In this document: positions 9,935 to 22,332 of the stretch, piece by piece | Numbering within the stretch: position 1 is the first letter of the stretch | Layout of the letters: every line of letters begins with the position of its first letter | Program-made: the position numbers and the translations under genes | Source of the DNA: Chromobotia macracanthus | Taxonomy: Eukaryota; Chordata; Actinopteri; Cypriniformes; Botiidae | Direction: 5' to 3' | Length of the DNA stretch: 64,000 bases | Assembly (NCBI GenBank): GCA_036877525.1 | Contig: JAZGTH010000066.1 | Location: forward strand, 5,182,001-5,246,000 | Notes under the pieces: model-generated | The model's database searches: none | The model's input: only the letters and a program-made list of their open reading frames with translations | Told to the model about the DNA's origin: nothing

Positions 9935-12900
9935 ATGGAGTGCCCTCACCTTAACACCAGTGTCTGTATCGCGGTGGATCCGACCCGGTTCCCCAGCGGT
10001 TCCCCCTCATCGTGGTGCTGTACCGGTGAGTTACACTCAGTTTTATTTATACAGTTTTATTGATCGTTCACTAATAATGTAAATGATGAATAACACGGTC
10101 GTTTTCTGGGAAGATGCTTCGAGCTAGCTAAGCCGGCTAGTGCTCGTAGCAGGTCATGCTAGAAGCCTTGCAGTTTTTAGTTTATGTTGATTGTTGATGT
10201 GCATTGTTAAACTTGAAGAAAATAAAATGGTGCAATATGTTACTGTAGGAATAAGTGATGATACCCGGTGATAGTGCTTGTGAAAACCCAAAATCGAGGG
10301 CTTGAGTTGCACAAAGCAATCAAAGTCGCTCATTTCCGTGTGAAAGCGCTCGTATTTACGTCGTTCATCTACACAAAACACACGTAAAGGACATGTTTTC
10401 CTTTCTTAAAATAATAAAACCGTAAGCTAGAGATCCCGTTTAATCAGCTTTTCGCTTCGTGTTGCCCTCACGCTGCTTGTTTTAGGGAGTTGAGGGAGGT
10501 AGTTTTGTCTTTTAGTCGCTTTTAATCTGTTTTTTTAATCTACTTTGTGATTTTGCCCTTGGTCTACTGTACTCTTTCTTGTTTGTGTCGAGCTACAGAT
10601 TTATATTTATTTATTAATACCGATACTTATAGGAAGGCATATTGCGGTCACCGAAACTACAACAAACCGGAAATAATGTCGGCGCACGTGCGTCATAGAA
10701 GCTGTACTGTAATGTCCATCCGTATGACCTTACGGATCAATGAATTGCACAGGAAAGATTTATAGCTATTATTTAAACTATTATATTTGCTTATCTCGCA
10801 AGACATTTCAAGTAATCCATTAGGTCTCGTATGGCAATCTGTTTAAAGCACAGGTTTCCAATATAACAAATGCAGCATTGAAAAGGGGAAAGGATACGTA
10901 TTGGAGAGACGCTTTCTCTTTTAAAATATTTTGGCTGATGCTGTTTGCTGTGGCCTGTATTATATGTTATGGCTGAAGTAAAATCACATTGAAATCAGGC
11001 GTCAGACACTTTCACTGTACAACAGAAAATGTGATATGTGATTTATACTGTCACCTAACTTACATTGATACTGATAATAAGAGCTGATTATGACCAAAAC
11101 CAGCATGATCACCAGTATATACTGCATCCCTAATTGTTTTATGAGTTATTACTATATGTGTGTTTAGTGCAAAGATTGCAGTCATGCTGCATTCACATAT
11201 AAGATAATATTAAAGGCACATGTACATCTTGGGTGTGACACCCGGTGGCCCCTCAGCACACCCACAGAACATGAGAGCTGCCCCATATATCTTGTTTAGC
11301 ACATTTCATAACTTGTCTTTTCCAGAGCAGTTTCTTTAAAGAATGTAAACCAATGGAGAATCATCAGTTCTTTCATTGTAATGTAATAGAATCTAATGTG
11401 GAAGAAAGAATTAGGAATTACTTTTGTTATTATTTTGGCCAACATAGAGACAACTATTATTTAAAACATTTACACACTGACTTTCGAAACAACACATATT
11501 TATTGAATTAAAATTATTTAATAAACAAACTGTGGATTTAACAGTGGGTTCAACTAAAAAAATAGATTTATAACACCAGAAGAAATCCTTGCGAAACAGA
11601 ATGTGGCACAATAATTGTTGTACCTCAATTATTTTGTTTTGGTATTAGATTTTCAATTATATTGTTTTTCATTATTGAAATTGAAAACAATTACGATTAT
11701 TTGCACAGCCTTACTTTCTTTAAACTTGCACTTAAATAACTGCTATTTAGTTTGGTATCACTCCATTATAGATTCTTGGGTGAAATTGTATACGTCTTTT
11801 TTAACAAGCACCTGTTTACGTTGAACAATTCTGTACGTTTCTTGTTGGAACTGGGTGGTTTTGTTCTTATTCATAGCAGGCTTTTGTTAGACCATCCCTT
11901 CAGATTCTCTTCTTTTGTGCCTATATTATAGTATATGACAGTACCACAGCATTATAGTTTAGAAATGCAGTTTTCTTTAATCAGCGTGGAGGCAGTCAGC
12001 AGGTACGAAGGGTTTGCGTCTATTGACTTAATCCCACGTTTGTTGGGTTGTGCACAGAACGGCATTCACAAGAAATGACCGTTGCCTAGCGACGGCTAAT
12101 TCAGATGCTTGTTGTGAGCTCAGGGGGAAGGTGATCAAGGCAATTAGAACAAAGCTAACTTTCCCAGCAGGCGAGCAAGAGATTACATTCCACATGAGGT
12201 TAACATGCTGCTTATCTGTTTACAATGCAGAACTGTTTCTCAGACGAGCGTGTTTAATGCAGTAAGTCATGTTTTGGACATGTGGGCCCGGTGTTGTTCT
12301 TGCAGTTACGCCAGACAACATTGACCGAATCATATCGTGCATGTTAATCACATGTATTTCAATGTTTGTAGTTTGCAGATCAAACAAAAGCCCCTGGGTT
12401 TGCCTGACATGTTTGAACGTGCATTGTGGAAGGTGAGTGTATGTATGTCTACAAAAAGAAAATTGATATTTTCAGTCTGTGTGTGTGTGGTCTCATTCCT
12501 TTTTCATGATTTAAATGTTACATTCAGAGTTAAAATACAGTTTGTTATTTTGGTATTATGAAGAATGACATTTAAGATGCTCATAGCTGTTATGGTTAAG
12601 CAGAAATTCGCTTTAACATCTGTCGTCGACATCATGATTAAAGAGCTTTGTTGTCTGGCAGGTATGTTAATGGCCACGCAAAAAAGCACTTCGAGGACAT
12701 TCAGACGCCGATTCAGAGTGGCAGTCCAAGAAAGCCAGAGCAAGAGAAATGTCAGCAGCACTCTGTGTGTATGGACTGTAACAGTTACAGCACATTCTGG
12801 TTGGTTAAATTCATGTTTCATTTTGTAATCATTGTTAAGTTGACACTAGTCATCAACGAGGTTACGTTATTTCTGCGCAATACAATTATTATGCCATTCA

Positions 12901-15900
12901 ATATCACATATAATCACTATCACATTTTTTAAAGCTGCAGTTTATAACTTTTTTGGGTTAAAATGAACAAAAAGTTAATGAGCACATGCATAACAGTTCA
13001 TGACAGTGTTCAAGACTTGTCTCCTTATCTTGACACCGATTCACAATGGTATGATTTATAATTTGAGTCCGATTTCATGGTGAATGTGGTTATGTCACAT
13101 CTGTAAACAGAAAGATGATGACCCAGCTACTAAATCGTGTGTGGGTGCTGGAATGATGGAGCACTAGCTTTTTCTTCTGCATGCAACTTGCAATTTTTTT
13201 GTTTCGAACAGAACAGAAAGGCAAAAGTTATAGATTGCAGCTTTACAAAAGTTTAAAAAACAAATCTTAAAGGACTTCACATTTGTTTATAAACAGTATG
13301 TTTTTCAGGTTTTTCGGAAGGTTTCAAACACCCTAATAGCTCCATAGCTATTTGTTATATATAGGTTTTCTGACCTTCAACCTGTTTCTCTGCAGTTACA
13401 GATGTGATGAATTTGTAGTGAACGACACAAAACTGGGACATGTGCAGAGGGTCAGAGAGCATCTTCAGAGTTTGGAAAAGTAGGTCATGCTGAAGTTTAG
13501 GCAATAAGAAACTAGCATGGCTGATGCGCAGTTCATTTGCAGTGTTAATGTTTGTGAATTGAGGCCAATTTTAAAAGTTGCTGCCAGTAATGTTTTACTC
13601 ATTAAAAAGTACACAAAGCACACAAAATAATGAATAGTAATTTTGAAACTGGCATGGAGGTAAGACATCCTATCATTGCATTTGGACCGAATGCAATGAT
13701 TGGACGAACATTTTTGGTCCTGCGCCATCCACACAAAAAATATTTAAATATATTTAGACCACTTTCCTTAGTGATTGCTATGGGGATGTGATCATTTTAT
13801 CATTATTTTTTTCTATGACTGTGTTCAGCTCTGTGTGTAGTACGGAAAGGCAAAGGAAGAGAAAACTTTCAGACAGTTCTTCTCCTGACTGCCAGCTTAA
13901 AACAGACAGTGTAAGTTTAATTCTTGGATGCTAGAAACCTGGTATGCTAAGATATGGTTCAGAAAAAATCCTCATGTATTGGCACATATTTAAATGTAAA
14001 TGATAAAGTAGAAATATTGATTGTAGTGATAAATGTTTCGAAAGGAAAGATACTAAATTATAAGAAGTTGCATTCACGCTTTTAAAAATTATGATAAATG
14101 CTTGGCAGTGAGCTCTTTTACCAGCAATATACTTGCCTTTTATTTAAACATTTATATGCATAATTTGTTAAAATGTGTCCCACACAGGATGGCGCTCCAG
14201 CCTTGTGTGCCACCGGCCTGCGTAACCTGGGCAACACCTGTTTCATGAATGCCATTCTCCAGTCCCTAAGGTAAGAGCAACCTCGTGACCCCGAGCCAAG
14301 GGCAGCCGGTGATGCGTAGCCGGCAGGGTGTGCAAGTGGCATGGCTGGTCGAGGTTGAAATGTCTCCCTGCTCTTTTTTTCGGAGCCTCCGGGACGTGCC
14401 GGCAGACAGCAGTGCCTATGTGGCCAGTGAGCTGGCTGGAATGGGGGTTGGTGAGAAGCCAGCGGACGGATTAGGCCGTCTGCCTGCTCACCACAGCCAA
14501 CCTTGCGCAGGCTGGGCTGATGTTTTAACCACAGCCTGCGGCTCATGCCAGGCATCACATCCACCGTACAGCCACTGTTATTATGAACTAGTCAGAGGAA
14601 GCATTTATTTTACTAAAGTTCTTCAGGTTCCAGAGGTTTTGGAATGGCAAATTGTTTCGGCAGCCGGTCACCAGAAAGTGATTTCACTTAAAGAACAGTG
14701 CACCCAAAAATGGACTGGGGCTACTCCAAAATAACAAACAAGTACAGTAAAAGCATGATTAGAATAGTCCATATCATTTGTATGGTTACGTGTGTCACAA
14801 TCCACATTTGGTTGGATTACATTCAATTAAATTTTATGTGTATAGCTATTTTCACAACGTACATTGGTACAAAGCAGCTTTACAGAAGTTTACATGAACT
14901 GGTTTCTTGTTAATGTAACAACTGCTTACAAAAACCCATAAACATTTTCATAAATTCAGTTTCTCAAAGCAGCAGTGTAACGTGTCTGGACTTTGTTTTA
15001 TGGCCTGGATGAAAGGACACTAAATATCTTTCCGTTTGCGCACTTTTGCTGGTATTAATCCATGAAAAAGGAAGACTTGACAGTTTATGTAATATTTTGG
15101 CATATTGTGGATGTTTTTTTATTCAAATTTGAGAATATATACCAAAAGGTCAATTTTGAAGCAACATTACCAGTTACTGTATGTCGGCGACATGTCCATG
15201 TGGTTTAAAGCTGTTTTTTGTTTCCCACCTCCAGTAACATCCAGGTGTTCAGCTGTTATTTCAAGGAGCTGCCCTCAGTGGCCTTACGAAGTGGGAAAAC
15301 GACAGGGAGGAGAATGTACCACACCAGAAGTCAAGGGGACAGCAGTGTGTAAGGTCCTCTCCAATAGATGGCAAAAGGGGATGGGTGGGGTTGGGTTCAA
15401 ATAGTTTCCATATCTGAAAGAAACTGTAGGAACAAAGAAACTAACTTTCATGGCCACAGCTTCATAATCTTCATAGCTTATAAGAAGTTGCATTCACGCT
15501 TTTAAAAAATTATGATAAATGCTTGGCAGTGAGCTCTTTAACCAGCAATATACTTTCCTTTTAATTAAACATTTATATGCGTCATTTGTTAAAATGTGTG
15601 ATTGCTGAAAAAACACATTCTTTTAAAATTCTTGGAATTCTTTATTTCTTCATGAATAATTTATATTGTTGTTAAAGCCAACATAGAAAATTGCCCTATT
15701 AACTGTACCATCTTAATACATTTGTTGATTATACAAATATTAATTGATATTTTTCTTTAATTTTTAAATTATAAACTTGAATGTTTTAGATTAAGCATTC
15801 TTTATTAAAAACATTCTGAGTTTTAGGTTTTTTTATGCACAAAATTGGCTGAGATTCCTGTAATCTCAGTTAAAATGCAAATATTTCCTGTATTTTGCAG

Positions 15901-18536
15901 ATCTCTGGTTGAGGAGTTTAGGAAAACTCTCTGTTCCCTGTGGCAGGGAAGTCAGACTGCCTTCAGCCCAGACGCTCTCTTTTATGTCATCTGGAAAATA
16001 ATGCCAAGTTTCAGGTATCACATAATGTGAAGTTAGTGGCACATTTACCTTGAATTCTCTATTTTTTCTATCTATTTTTTAATTTATTTTTCTTTTCTGA
16101 TAAATATCCTGAATGAAACGTGTATTGCAGGGGATACCAGCAGCAGGATGCTCATGAGTTCCTGCGTTACCTGCTGGATCATCTCCACAGAGAGCTGCAG
16201 GGAAGCAAGAATGGTTCGCCCAGTCCTGCCACTCCCGACCAACCCAGACATCCCTCTGAGAGCAAGTGCTGCATGTACGACTTTTAACACAGTTATTTCT
16301 CATTTCTACTCATAAGCTAGTATTACAGTACCATCCAGGCCTGGGAAAGGTCATTGAAATAAAGTCTTTTAAAAGATCAAGCTCAGCTATAACCACATGG
16401 CAGAATAAGTGGCACCAGAAGCCAGAAGTTTCCACTATAACAAACAGAACAATGCTCCACCGGACAACAGTGCTTACACAGTTCAGGAAAAAAAATGACA
16501 CATTTTACCTTTAAATACATAAAAGTTCTCCTATTCTTGTTAAAAAGAGTACACAGATGGCTGGGGGGCAAATTTCTAAATCGGGATAAAACCGTCTCAG
16601 CAGGCTACCTCTCATTCCATATCTTCCCCGCTAGTTTAGCGAGCGCGTGGGCAGCAGTGATAAAGATAACTCTTACACCGTGTGGAGGGAACCATCTTCC
16701 CGACACAGAGACGAATGTTCCCATACTTCCCTGCTGCTAGAGGCAGAGCCTCCGTGTTGAGTCTGAATTAATTGCTGCAAACAGTACACGCCACACAAGA
16801 GTCCCACACAGTACACAGGCCTGGGGCTATGGGGTGACCTGAGTGAATCTGCTGGGGTTGTTGAAAAGGAAGTGCGGTGTTGTGGCGTGTTCAGTGGATT
16901 GTGCTGAACAAAATGGCACAGTTAATCCTGCTCTGAATAGATGGGCTAACCTGGGCTTACAAAGTCCAGATTTATAGGGAACTACTGTTGTGGGCTTGTT
17001 TAATAATGGATCATAGTTTTGCATCCATGGTTTATGGCTTCTTTGGTTTCTTTTTAAGAAATGGGACGTCTACCATCGTTACATCAATGTTTGGTGGTGT
17101 CCTACAGAATGAGGTGAACTGCTTGATATGTGGGACAGAATCTAGAAAATTCGACCCATTCCTAGGTGAGATGTCGGCTCAGCCTGTCAGTGTAACATTG
17201 AAAGCTTTGTTGGCATATGTTGCCATGGTTATGCTAAATTCTTCCATCTTCCAGATCTCTCATTGGACATTCCAAGCCAGTTCAGAATCAAGACCGCAAA
17301 AGACCAAGAGCCGGGGCCAACATGCACTTTGAAAGGTAAGAGCTGCATTTAAAAAACTATTGAGTTTAACCCAAAAATGAAAAGCCAGTAATTATTTTAT
17401 TTCAGTAATTGTCATTCCAAAATCCATGTGGAACACAAAATAAGAATTTTTGAGAAATGTTTACACTGTGTTTTTCCATACAATGGCACATAGTGATTAT
17501 GCCAGGCTTTTAACGTGGGTGAGTTATGAGTGAATTTCGTCTCACTGCCGGCTGTAGATTGCCTTCGTAGTTTCACGGACCTGGAAGAACTTGACGAGAC
17601 GGAGCTCTACATGTGTCATAAGTGCAAAAAGCGACAAAAATCCACCAAAAAGTTCTGGATCCAGAAACTACCCAAGGTGACAAAAAAAGTAAACACAGTA
17701 TAGAAAGAAAAAAACAAGGAAATATACAGTTTGAAACAGCTATATTGTGTTTTTCCTGACATGCAGGTGCTGTGCTTGCATCTGAAGAGGTTCCACTGGA
17801 CTGCATTTCTGAGAAATAAGATTGACACCTATGTAGAGTTTCCCATGCGAGGCCTTGACATGAAAAGTTACTTGTTAGAGGTGAGAATAAAGCAGTGAAT
17901 GACTAATTAATGACTTGTTAATCAAGAGGCTACTTTATGTATATGTGTAATATGATTATATAGTAATTGTTATAAGTAATAATTAATTATTAATTATGAC
18001 AATTTTTATTTTATGTATAATTGTATTTTATTTCTATACATTATGCTCAGCCTGAAAACAGCCTGCCTGAGAGATGCCTGTATGATCTGGCTGCTGTAGT
18101 GGTGCATCATGGATCTGGGTAAGTAAAATCTTTTTTTTAACCTACTGACAACAGAAATGAATATGTTTATACAGAATTCATATAGTATGTTAGGCAATAG
18201 TTTACTTCCTGCATTATCCACTAGGGGGGGGTGATATACCAGAAGCACTTGTAATGTTTCCTGCCAATGAAATAACTTAAAAACATGTTAGGAGTCCAAT
18301 ATTACATATTGTTCCACTATTAAATTCCACATCTCAATCCTCTTGCACACCACAGCATCGGCTCTGGTCATTACACGGCTTACGGGCAACACGAGGGCCA
18401 ATGGTGTCACTTCAACGACAGCACAGTCACTACAGTCAGCGAGGAGGCTGTGCTCAAAGCCAAGGCCTACATCCTGTTCTACACGGAGCACACCGATCAA
18501 GACAAGCCAGTCTCAGCACGTCAACCCAACCTTTAA
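9935..18536 (+). CDS. usp3: Ubiquitin carboxyl-terminal hydrolase 3
   Basis: USP3 removes ubiquitin from histones H2A and H2B in the nucleus and acts in the DNA-damage response and S-phase progression (family knowledge). Fifteen coding exons join in frame: 9935-10025, 12372-12432, 12662-12799, 13396-13479, 13829-13910, 14188-14270, 15235-15348, 15901-16014, 16131-16274, 17059-17165, 17255-17335, 17558-17676, 17767-17880, 18051-18118, 18356-18536. They give 526 residues, close to the mammalian length. The start encodes MECPHLNTSVCIA, the conserved N terminus. Residues 1 to about 120 form the UBP zinc finger (MECPH, WCCTVC, CLTC, HCGRYVNGHAKKH, CMDC, CYRC). The Cys box GLRNLGNTCFMNAILQSL places the catalytic cysteine at 170. 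The His box GSGIGSGHYTAY places His at 472, followed by HFNDS with Asn487/Asp488. Two CxxC pairs (CLIC, CHKC) form the structural zinc site. All introns are GT-AG and no damage is seen. ATTAAA at about 19053 and 19205 are possible polyadenylation signals. Confidence 0.97.
14058..14179. repeat. Duplicated intron segment, copy A (before usp3 exon 6)
   Basis: This 122-base segment ends nine bases before usp3 exon 6. It matches 15478-15599 in intron 7, direct orientation, with only about ten differences (for example GCATTCACGCTTTTAAAAA and CTTGGCAGTGAGCTCTTT in both). Confidence 0.9.
14271..15234 (+). other. usp3 intron 6 with a GC-rich patch
   Basis: The first 300 bases of this intron (14271-14575) are much richer in G+C than the rest. 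They carry long open frames on both strands, without any recognisable protein motif. I treat these as chance frames from composition. Around 14690-14715 there is a short piece resembling the end of the common cyprinid element (AACAGTGCACCCAAAAATGG). Confidence 0.5.
15478..15599. repeat. Duplicated intron segment, copy B (usp3 intron 7)
   Basis: Direct repeat of 14058-14179, about 1.42 kb downstream. Copy B is not followed by a copy of exon 6, so the duplication either excluded the exon or the duplicated exon was lost. Confidence 0.9.
17360..17475. repeat. Fragment of common cyprinid-type short element in usp3 intron 11
   Basis: The piece has the landmarks AACCCAAAAATGAAAA, ATTGTCATTCCAAAA and TGTGGAACACAAAA in order, with divergence. 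These are the landmarks of the abundant short element seen in fuller form at 45683-46237. Confidence 0.45.
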
Positions 18537-19246
18537 GACTTACCGTACTGCCTCCTGATCAGTACAGCATCACATGGACCTTCATATGTGTACCATCTTA
18601 CGCTATCCTGTTATAATTTTTGCATCACAGAACCTCAGCACAAACCGAAATGCTGCTTACGTATCGTCTTGACAACTTTTCGTTCAGTATTTTGTCCCAA
18701 TTTCTGTTTTGGTTTGCCACCAGTATGAGGTTTGTTAACAAATGAAAAATGATTCTAAACGTAATTGTTTAAGGGAGAGTTTTGTTTGAAAAGAAACCAG
18801 GCTACTTAAATTGACCCAGAACAAAACACTTTACAATTGAAAATATTTTTCTCACTGAGTGTTTTTCTGTTTGTCTGAATGATTACAGCCGTCACATTTG
18901 CATCAGGCACAGCAGTCTCTTATTCCAGGAAAATGTATTTCTGTTCAACTCAAACTCTTTCTTGTTTCAGTGCTTTGCTTGTCCTTGAGTCTTCTGTTTA
19001 TTGATCTGTATCGATTTCCAAAACACAAAACTTGAAATATTTGATTATATGTCATTAAAATAAGGTGTCATTTGTATCACAAAGCAGTAGTTGAACACAG
19101 CTATCACCTCACTAATGTGAAAATTGTTTTTGAGAAGGGCCCACTAGCTCATGTTTCATTTTAAGCTTGGAAATGTTTGATGAGAGAGTTTTGGTCCTTT
19201 TACAATTAAAGGGATGTAGAAGTCTCTGGGCGTCACTTCATATGTG

Positions 19247-19256
19247 CTAAAAATAG
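19247..19256. promoter_or_regulatory. MEF2-type site CTAAAAATAG
   Basis: Exact match to the MEF2 consensus, about 0.7 kb after the usp3 stop and 3.1 kb before fbxl22, a muscle-enriched gene. A single short match, so weak alone. Confidence 0.3.
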
Positions 19257-20570
19257 TTTGATATTAGAATTGCTTCTTGGTTGCATAACAAATAATTAAT
19301 TACTCTGACATTGTAAACTTGTGATAACAGAAGTATGATACATTTTATCTGTGTTGGTATAGCTGAAATCCTGTGACTCGTTCTTTCTTAGAAGCTCTTA
19401 CAAGCCTGATTGTTCTCAAGCCGTAATGTTAGAAAACAGCTCACCCTAAATAGACCACTCAGATCGCATGTTGCCAAATTGAGAAAGTGCCATTTTTCTG
19501 TAAAATATTCATTATTTGATCAATTTGAATAGATTGTGGTAGGATTAGCAGTTTTTATATCACTCATTGCCAAAAGGAAAATAATAGCTCTGTTAAACAA
19601 AACAAAAAAATACTATAGAGGAACTACACTATAGAGGAAGTCGAATTATTCTAAAACTGTGCCACAATTGAGTTAATAGACCGTCTTGCATTGTGGTTGT
19701 TCTTCAATTACCAAGACGTGTTATTGTTACGTGCTTTGCAATACCCCAAATTGAACATAATGTCTTTTCAAAAGATGTTTTGGGTTTTTATAGAGGTGTG
19801 TTTTATTTAGTAATGTGTATTGTCTACACCCGCCAATGATCTGAGTGTTGTGCTGGGCGTGTAGCCTGGAATGAAAAGGATCTAACACCTGTGAAATGAT
19901 TGTGGTTTGGTTGGGTGTATTTTGTATGTTCAAGGAGATACGCCATTGCTCTAGTTGTATGCACTCATAGGGGATGGACTGTTGGGTACTCGATGTTCTG
20001 AACTATGGGTGAGGGTTTCGAAGAAACAACGCAAGCTTGTATTTCCTCTGATCTGGCCCTTGTCATTGCTTCAGGTGAAGTAGCTTTCTCTTTTGAAAAG
20101 CCCACTGGAGTACATGTGCTGTACATGAGTTCTCAGTCTTGTTCTACTTTCAAAGAACTCATTTTCAATGTCACCCGCTATGAAATGTAAATACTGAATA
20201 GCTTTAATGACGTAAACCACTTAGAAACAAAGGCGGTGTGCCTCAGTCTCTTTGTGAGCTTCACTTTCTTCGCTTCTTTTAATCGCTTCCACCCACACGC
20301 TCTCACACGAGCACCCGCGGGCAGTACAAACACTGGGGCTCCCCACACGTCACGTGCAGGGGAGGTACCATTCCTGATAGGCAGGAAGAACCGTCCCTCT
20401 GTTGCGAGGACGAGCATCTGCTCAGCACAGTTTGTTCTCGCTCCCTCACAGGTGTCTGTCTGAAGTGGTCAAACTGTTCTCTTTAGGCAGGAGAAACAAA
20501 AAAAAGTTCTCTTTCCAGGAGGCGGGTTAGCCACCAATAATCTCACGTTGCATCAGTTTCCACGGTGTCA

Positions 20571-20622
20571 TGACTCATTGGCAGTGACTCAGATGGAGCA
20601 GCCTGGCCCAATCCTTTTATGG
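20571..20622. promoter_or_regulatory. Cluster of AP-1, E-box and CArG motifs upstream of fbxl22
   Basis: Within 52 bases are TGACTCA (20571-20577), TGACTCA again (20585-20591), an overlapping CAGATG E-box (20590-20595) and CCTTTTATGG (20613-20622), an exact SRF CArG box. FBXL22 is known as a cardiac and skeletal-muscle-enriched F-box protein, so a muscle enhancer 1.7 kb upstream is plausible. The motifs are directly visible; the function is inferred. Confidence 0.45.
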
Positions 20623-20749
20623 CTCTGCCAGCTCACCTAATGATACCAGGTGGCATGATCAGGTACCACATCGAGTGTAGATATGGGCTGTGTCTGAATT
20701 CCCATAATTTCATACTATATATATATTGAATTTGACAAAGAACAATTTA

Positions 20750-20878
20750 AGGGGCCAGTCACACTGAACATCGCTGTGCATTTGAAAAAGAGAAATGAAA
20801 AAGAACTATGAGCCTTAATTTGTGTTTTTTAAAGGTATTTTAAATTCTTTTTAAAAACGTTCTGTGTGAACTGGCCCT
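20750..20878. mobile_element. Small MITE-like element with CCAGT..CACAC inverted ends
   Basis: The left end AGGGGCCAGTCACACTGAAC and the right end, whose complement reads AGGGCCAGTTCACACAGAAC, are imperfect terminal inverted repeats 129 bases apart. The interior is A-rich with no coding capacity. This fits a short non-autonomous DNA transposon, possibly hAT-like. No clear target duplication was seen. Confidence 0.55.
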
Positions 20879-21624
20879 AGAAAGTAAAAAATTAACTTGA
20901 CATGCCACCTGATGCCAAAACATTATCTGAGATACTACATCCGCCTTGTTGGCATTGTCCTTTGACCATAACATAACATACTAAAAACAATCACAAAAAA
21001 ACTATTTGAGTCCTATAGCGCTGAATCTTACAGAGTCGCCATTATCCACCATTTTGTCTTATTAGCTTTTCGAACCTGTTGGCTCCTCAGCTGCCTTACA
21101 GAATAGCAAAACGTCAACTGGTAGCACGCTTTACGATCTCAACAGATGTAGCCGGTTATCCTGGAATTGACCATGAATCATGCCTCCTGAGTATTTGGGC
21201 ATCCTACTCATTTGACATACTGAATACTGTGTAGAAGTCTTATATGTATATATTCAGACTGGGTTTTTTTGCTATAGTGAAACAAGTTTCCAGTAAGGGT
21301 CAGGAATTCCCGTGTAAGGTTAGCTTATTTCGATGTACATCTTGTTCTGTGACTGAAGTTCACCCTGTACTTTCACTTCAGTTTGAGAAGCTGCCAAATC
21401 TAATGTCTACCTCATCCCCTATTTTGGGTTTTATCCTTGGTAAATTTGTCTGGTAATGATATTAGGCTGTTATAGGAAACTTTATTCTGTTTCATTATTA
21501 TTATTATATTACTACATACTATTGTAAAATTACTGTTTTAGAAAAAATGGAAGTCACAAATGATCCAATTAAAATATAAAGTGGCCATGAAAATGATAAA
21601 AAACACATTTTTTTTTAATTAGCC

Positions 21625-21756
21625 TGGATCGATTACAGCTTTGCACACTCTTGGCATTCTTGAGCCAAAAGCTTTTCCAACTGTCCTGAAGGAGTTCCCA
21701 TATATGCTGGGCATGTGTTGGCAGCGTTTCCTTTACTGTTCAGTCCAATTCATCGA
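21625..21756 (-). mobile_element. Tc1/mariner transposon fragment
   Basis: The strings TTTGCACACTCTTGGCATTC and TGTCCTGAAGGAGTTCCCA, with ATGCTGGGCATGTGTTGGC, match the antisense of the transposase gene of fish Tc1-type elements as I know them. Both ends are missing, and there is an internal deletion between the two blocks. Transposase sense would be the minus strand. Dead fragment. Confidence 0.6.
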
Positions 21757-22332
21757 TTAAAAGTTTAGCTCTGTAAATACAATTCATACACATGCTTGTA
21801 TGTGTCTACAAAACCAAACATTAAGCATTTGAGCCTATTAAAACTGGGTTTAACTCCAACTACAGTACACCAAATTGGTATACTGCATATTCTAAGGATT
21901 AAAGGTGACATGAAAAGTGTCTCCACAAGCCAGCCCCATCCCCCACAGCACCAGACACCGAGTGAAGCCTCTTGCAAGTGATAAACAGAAGCTGCCAGAC
22001 TCTAAACGTCCCTCCTGTCCAAACGGTGGAGACAGATGGACCGGGAGAGTCCATGTGCCTCACACATTTCCATTTTTGACCGTGTCTGCAGTTGTCCTCC
22101 AAAAATAACCCCCATTCCACACGACCTTATATGTGCAAGGCCCTCACAAGACCACAGACTGGAGGAGAATCACATAACCAGGCCACGCAAGACACGCCAC
22201 GGTCTTGTTGCTTTGTGGTTTTTAGCAGGCCAGGATATAGCCTGTGGTGGTCTATAGAGGTGGTCTACAGGATATAGAGGTGGTGGTCTGTTGTAATTTC
22301 ATTTGCTTTTTATCCTCCTTTGTCAGCTTGCT

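Larger units (their letters stand above)
18537..22332. other. usp3 3' region and usp3-fbxl22 intergenic DNA
   Basis: The first part should be the usp3 3' untranslated region. A CpG-rich, unique-looking block lies at 20236-20470. A dense cluster of muscle and AP-1 type motifs follows at 20571-20622. A small transposon-like element is at 20750-20878 and a Tc1 fragment at 21625-21756. The region just before 22333 should hold the fbxl22 promoter and 5' leader. Open frames here lack protein-family features. Confidence 0.5.

Noticed and set aside
14118..14734. Open frames of about 149 codons on both strands in usp3 intron 6
   Set aside because: They span exon 6 antisense and a GC-rich intron patch. 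They contain no recognisable domain and no splice or promoter support.
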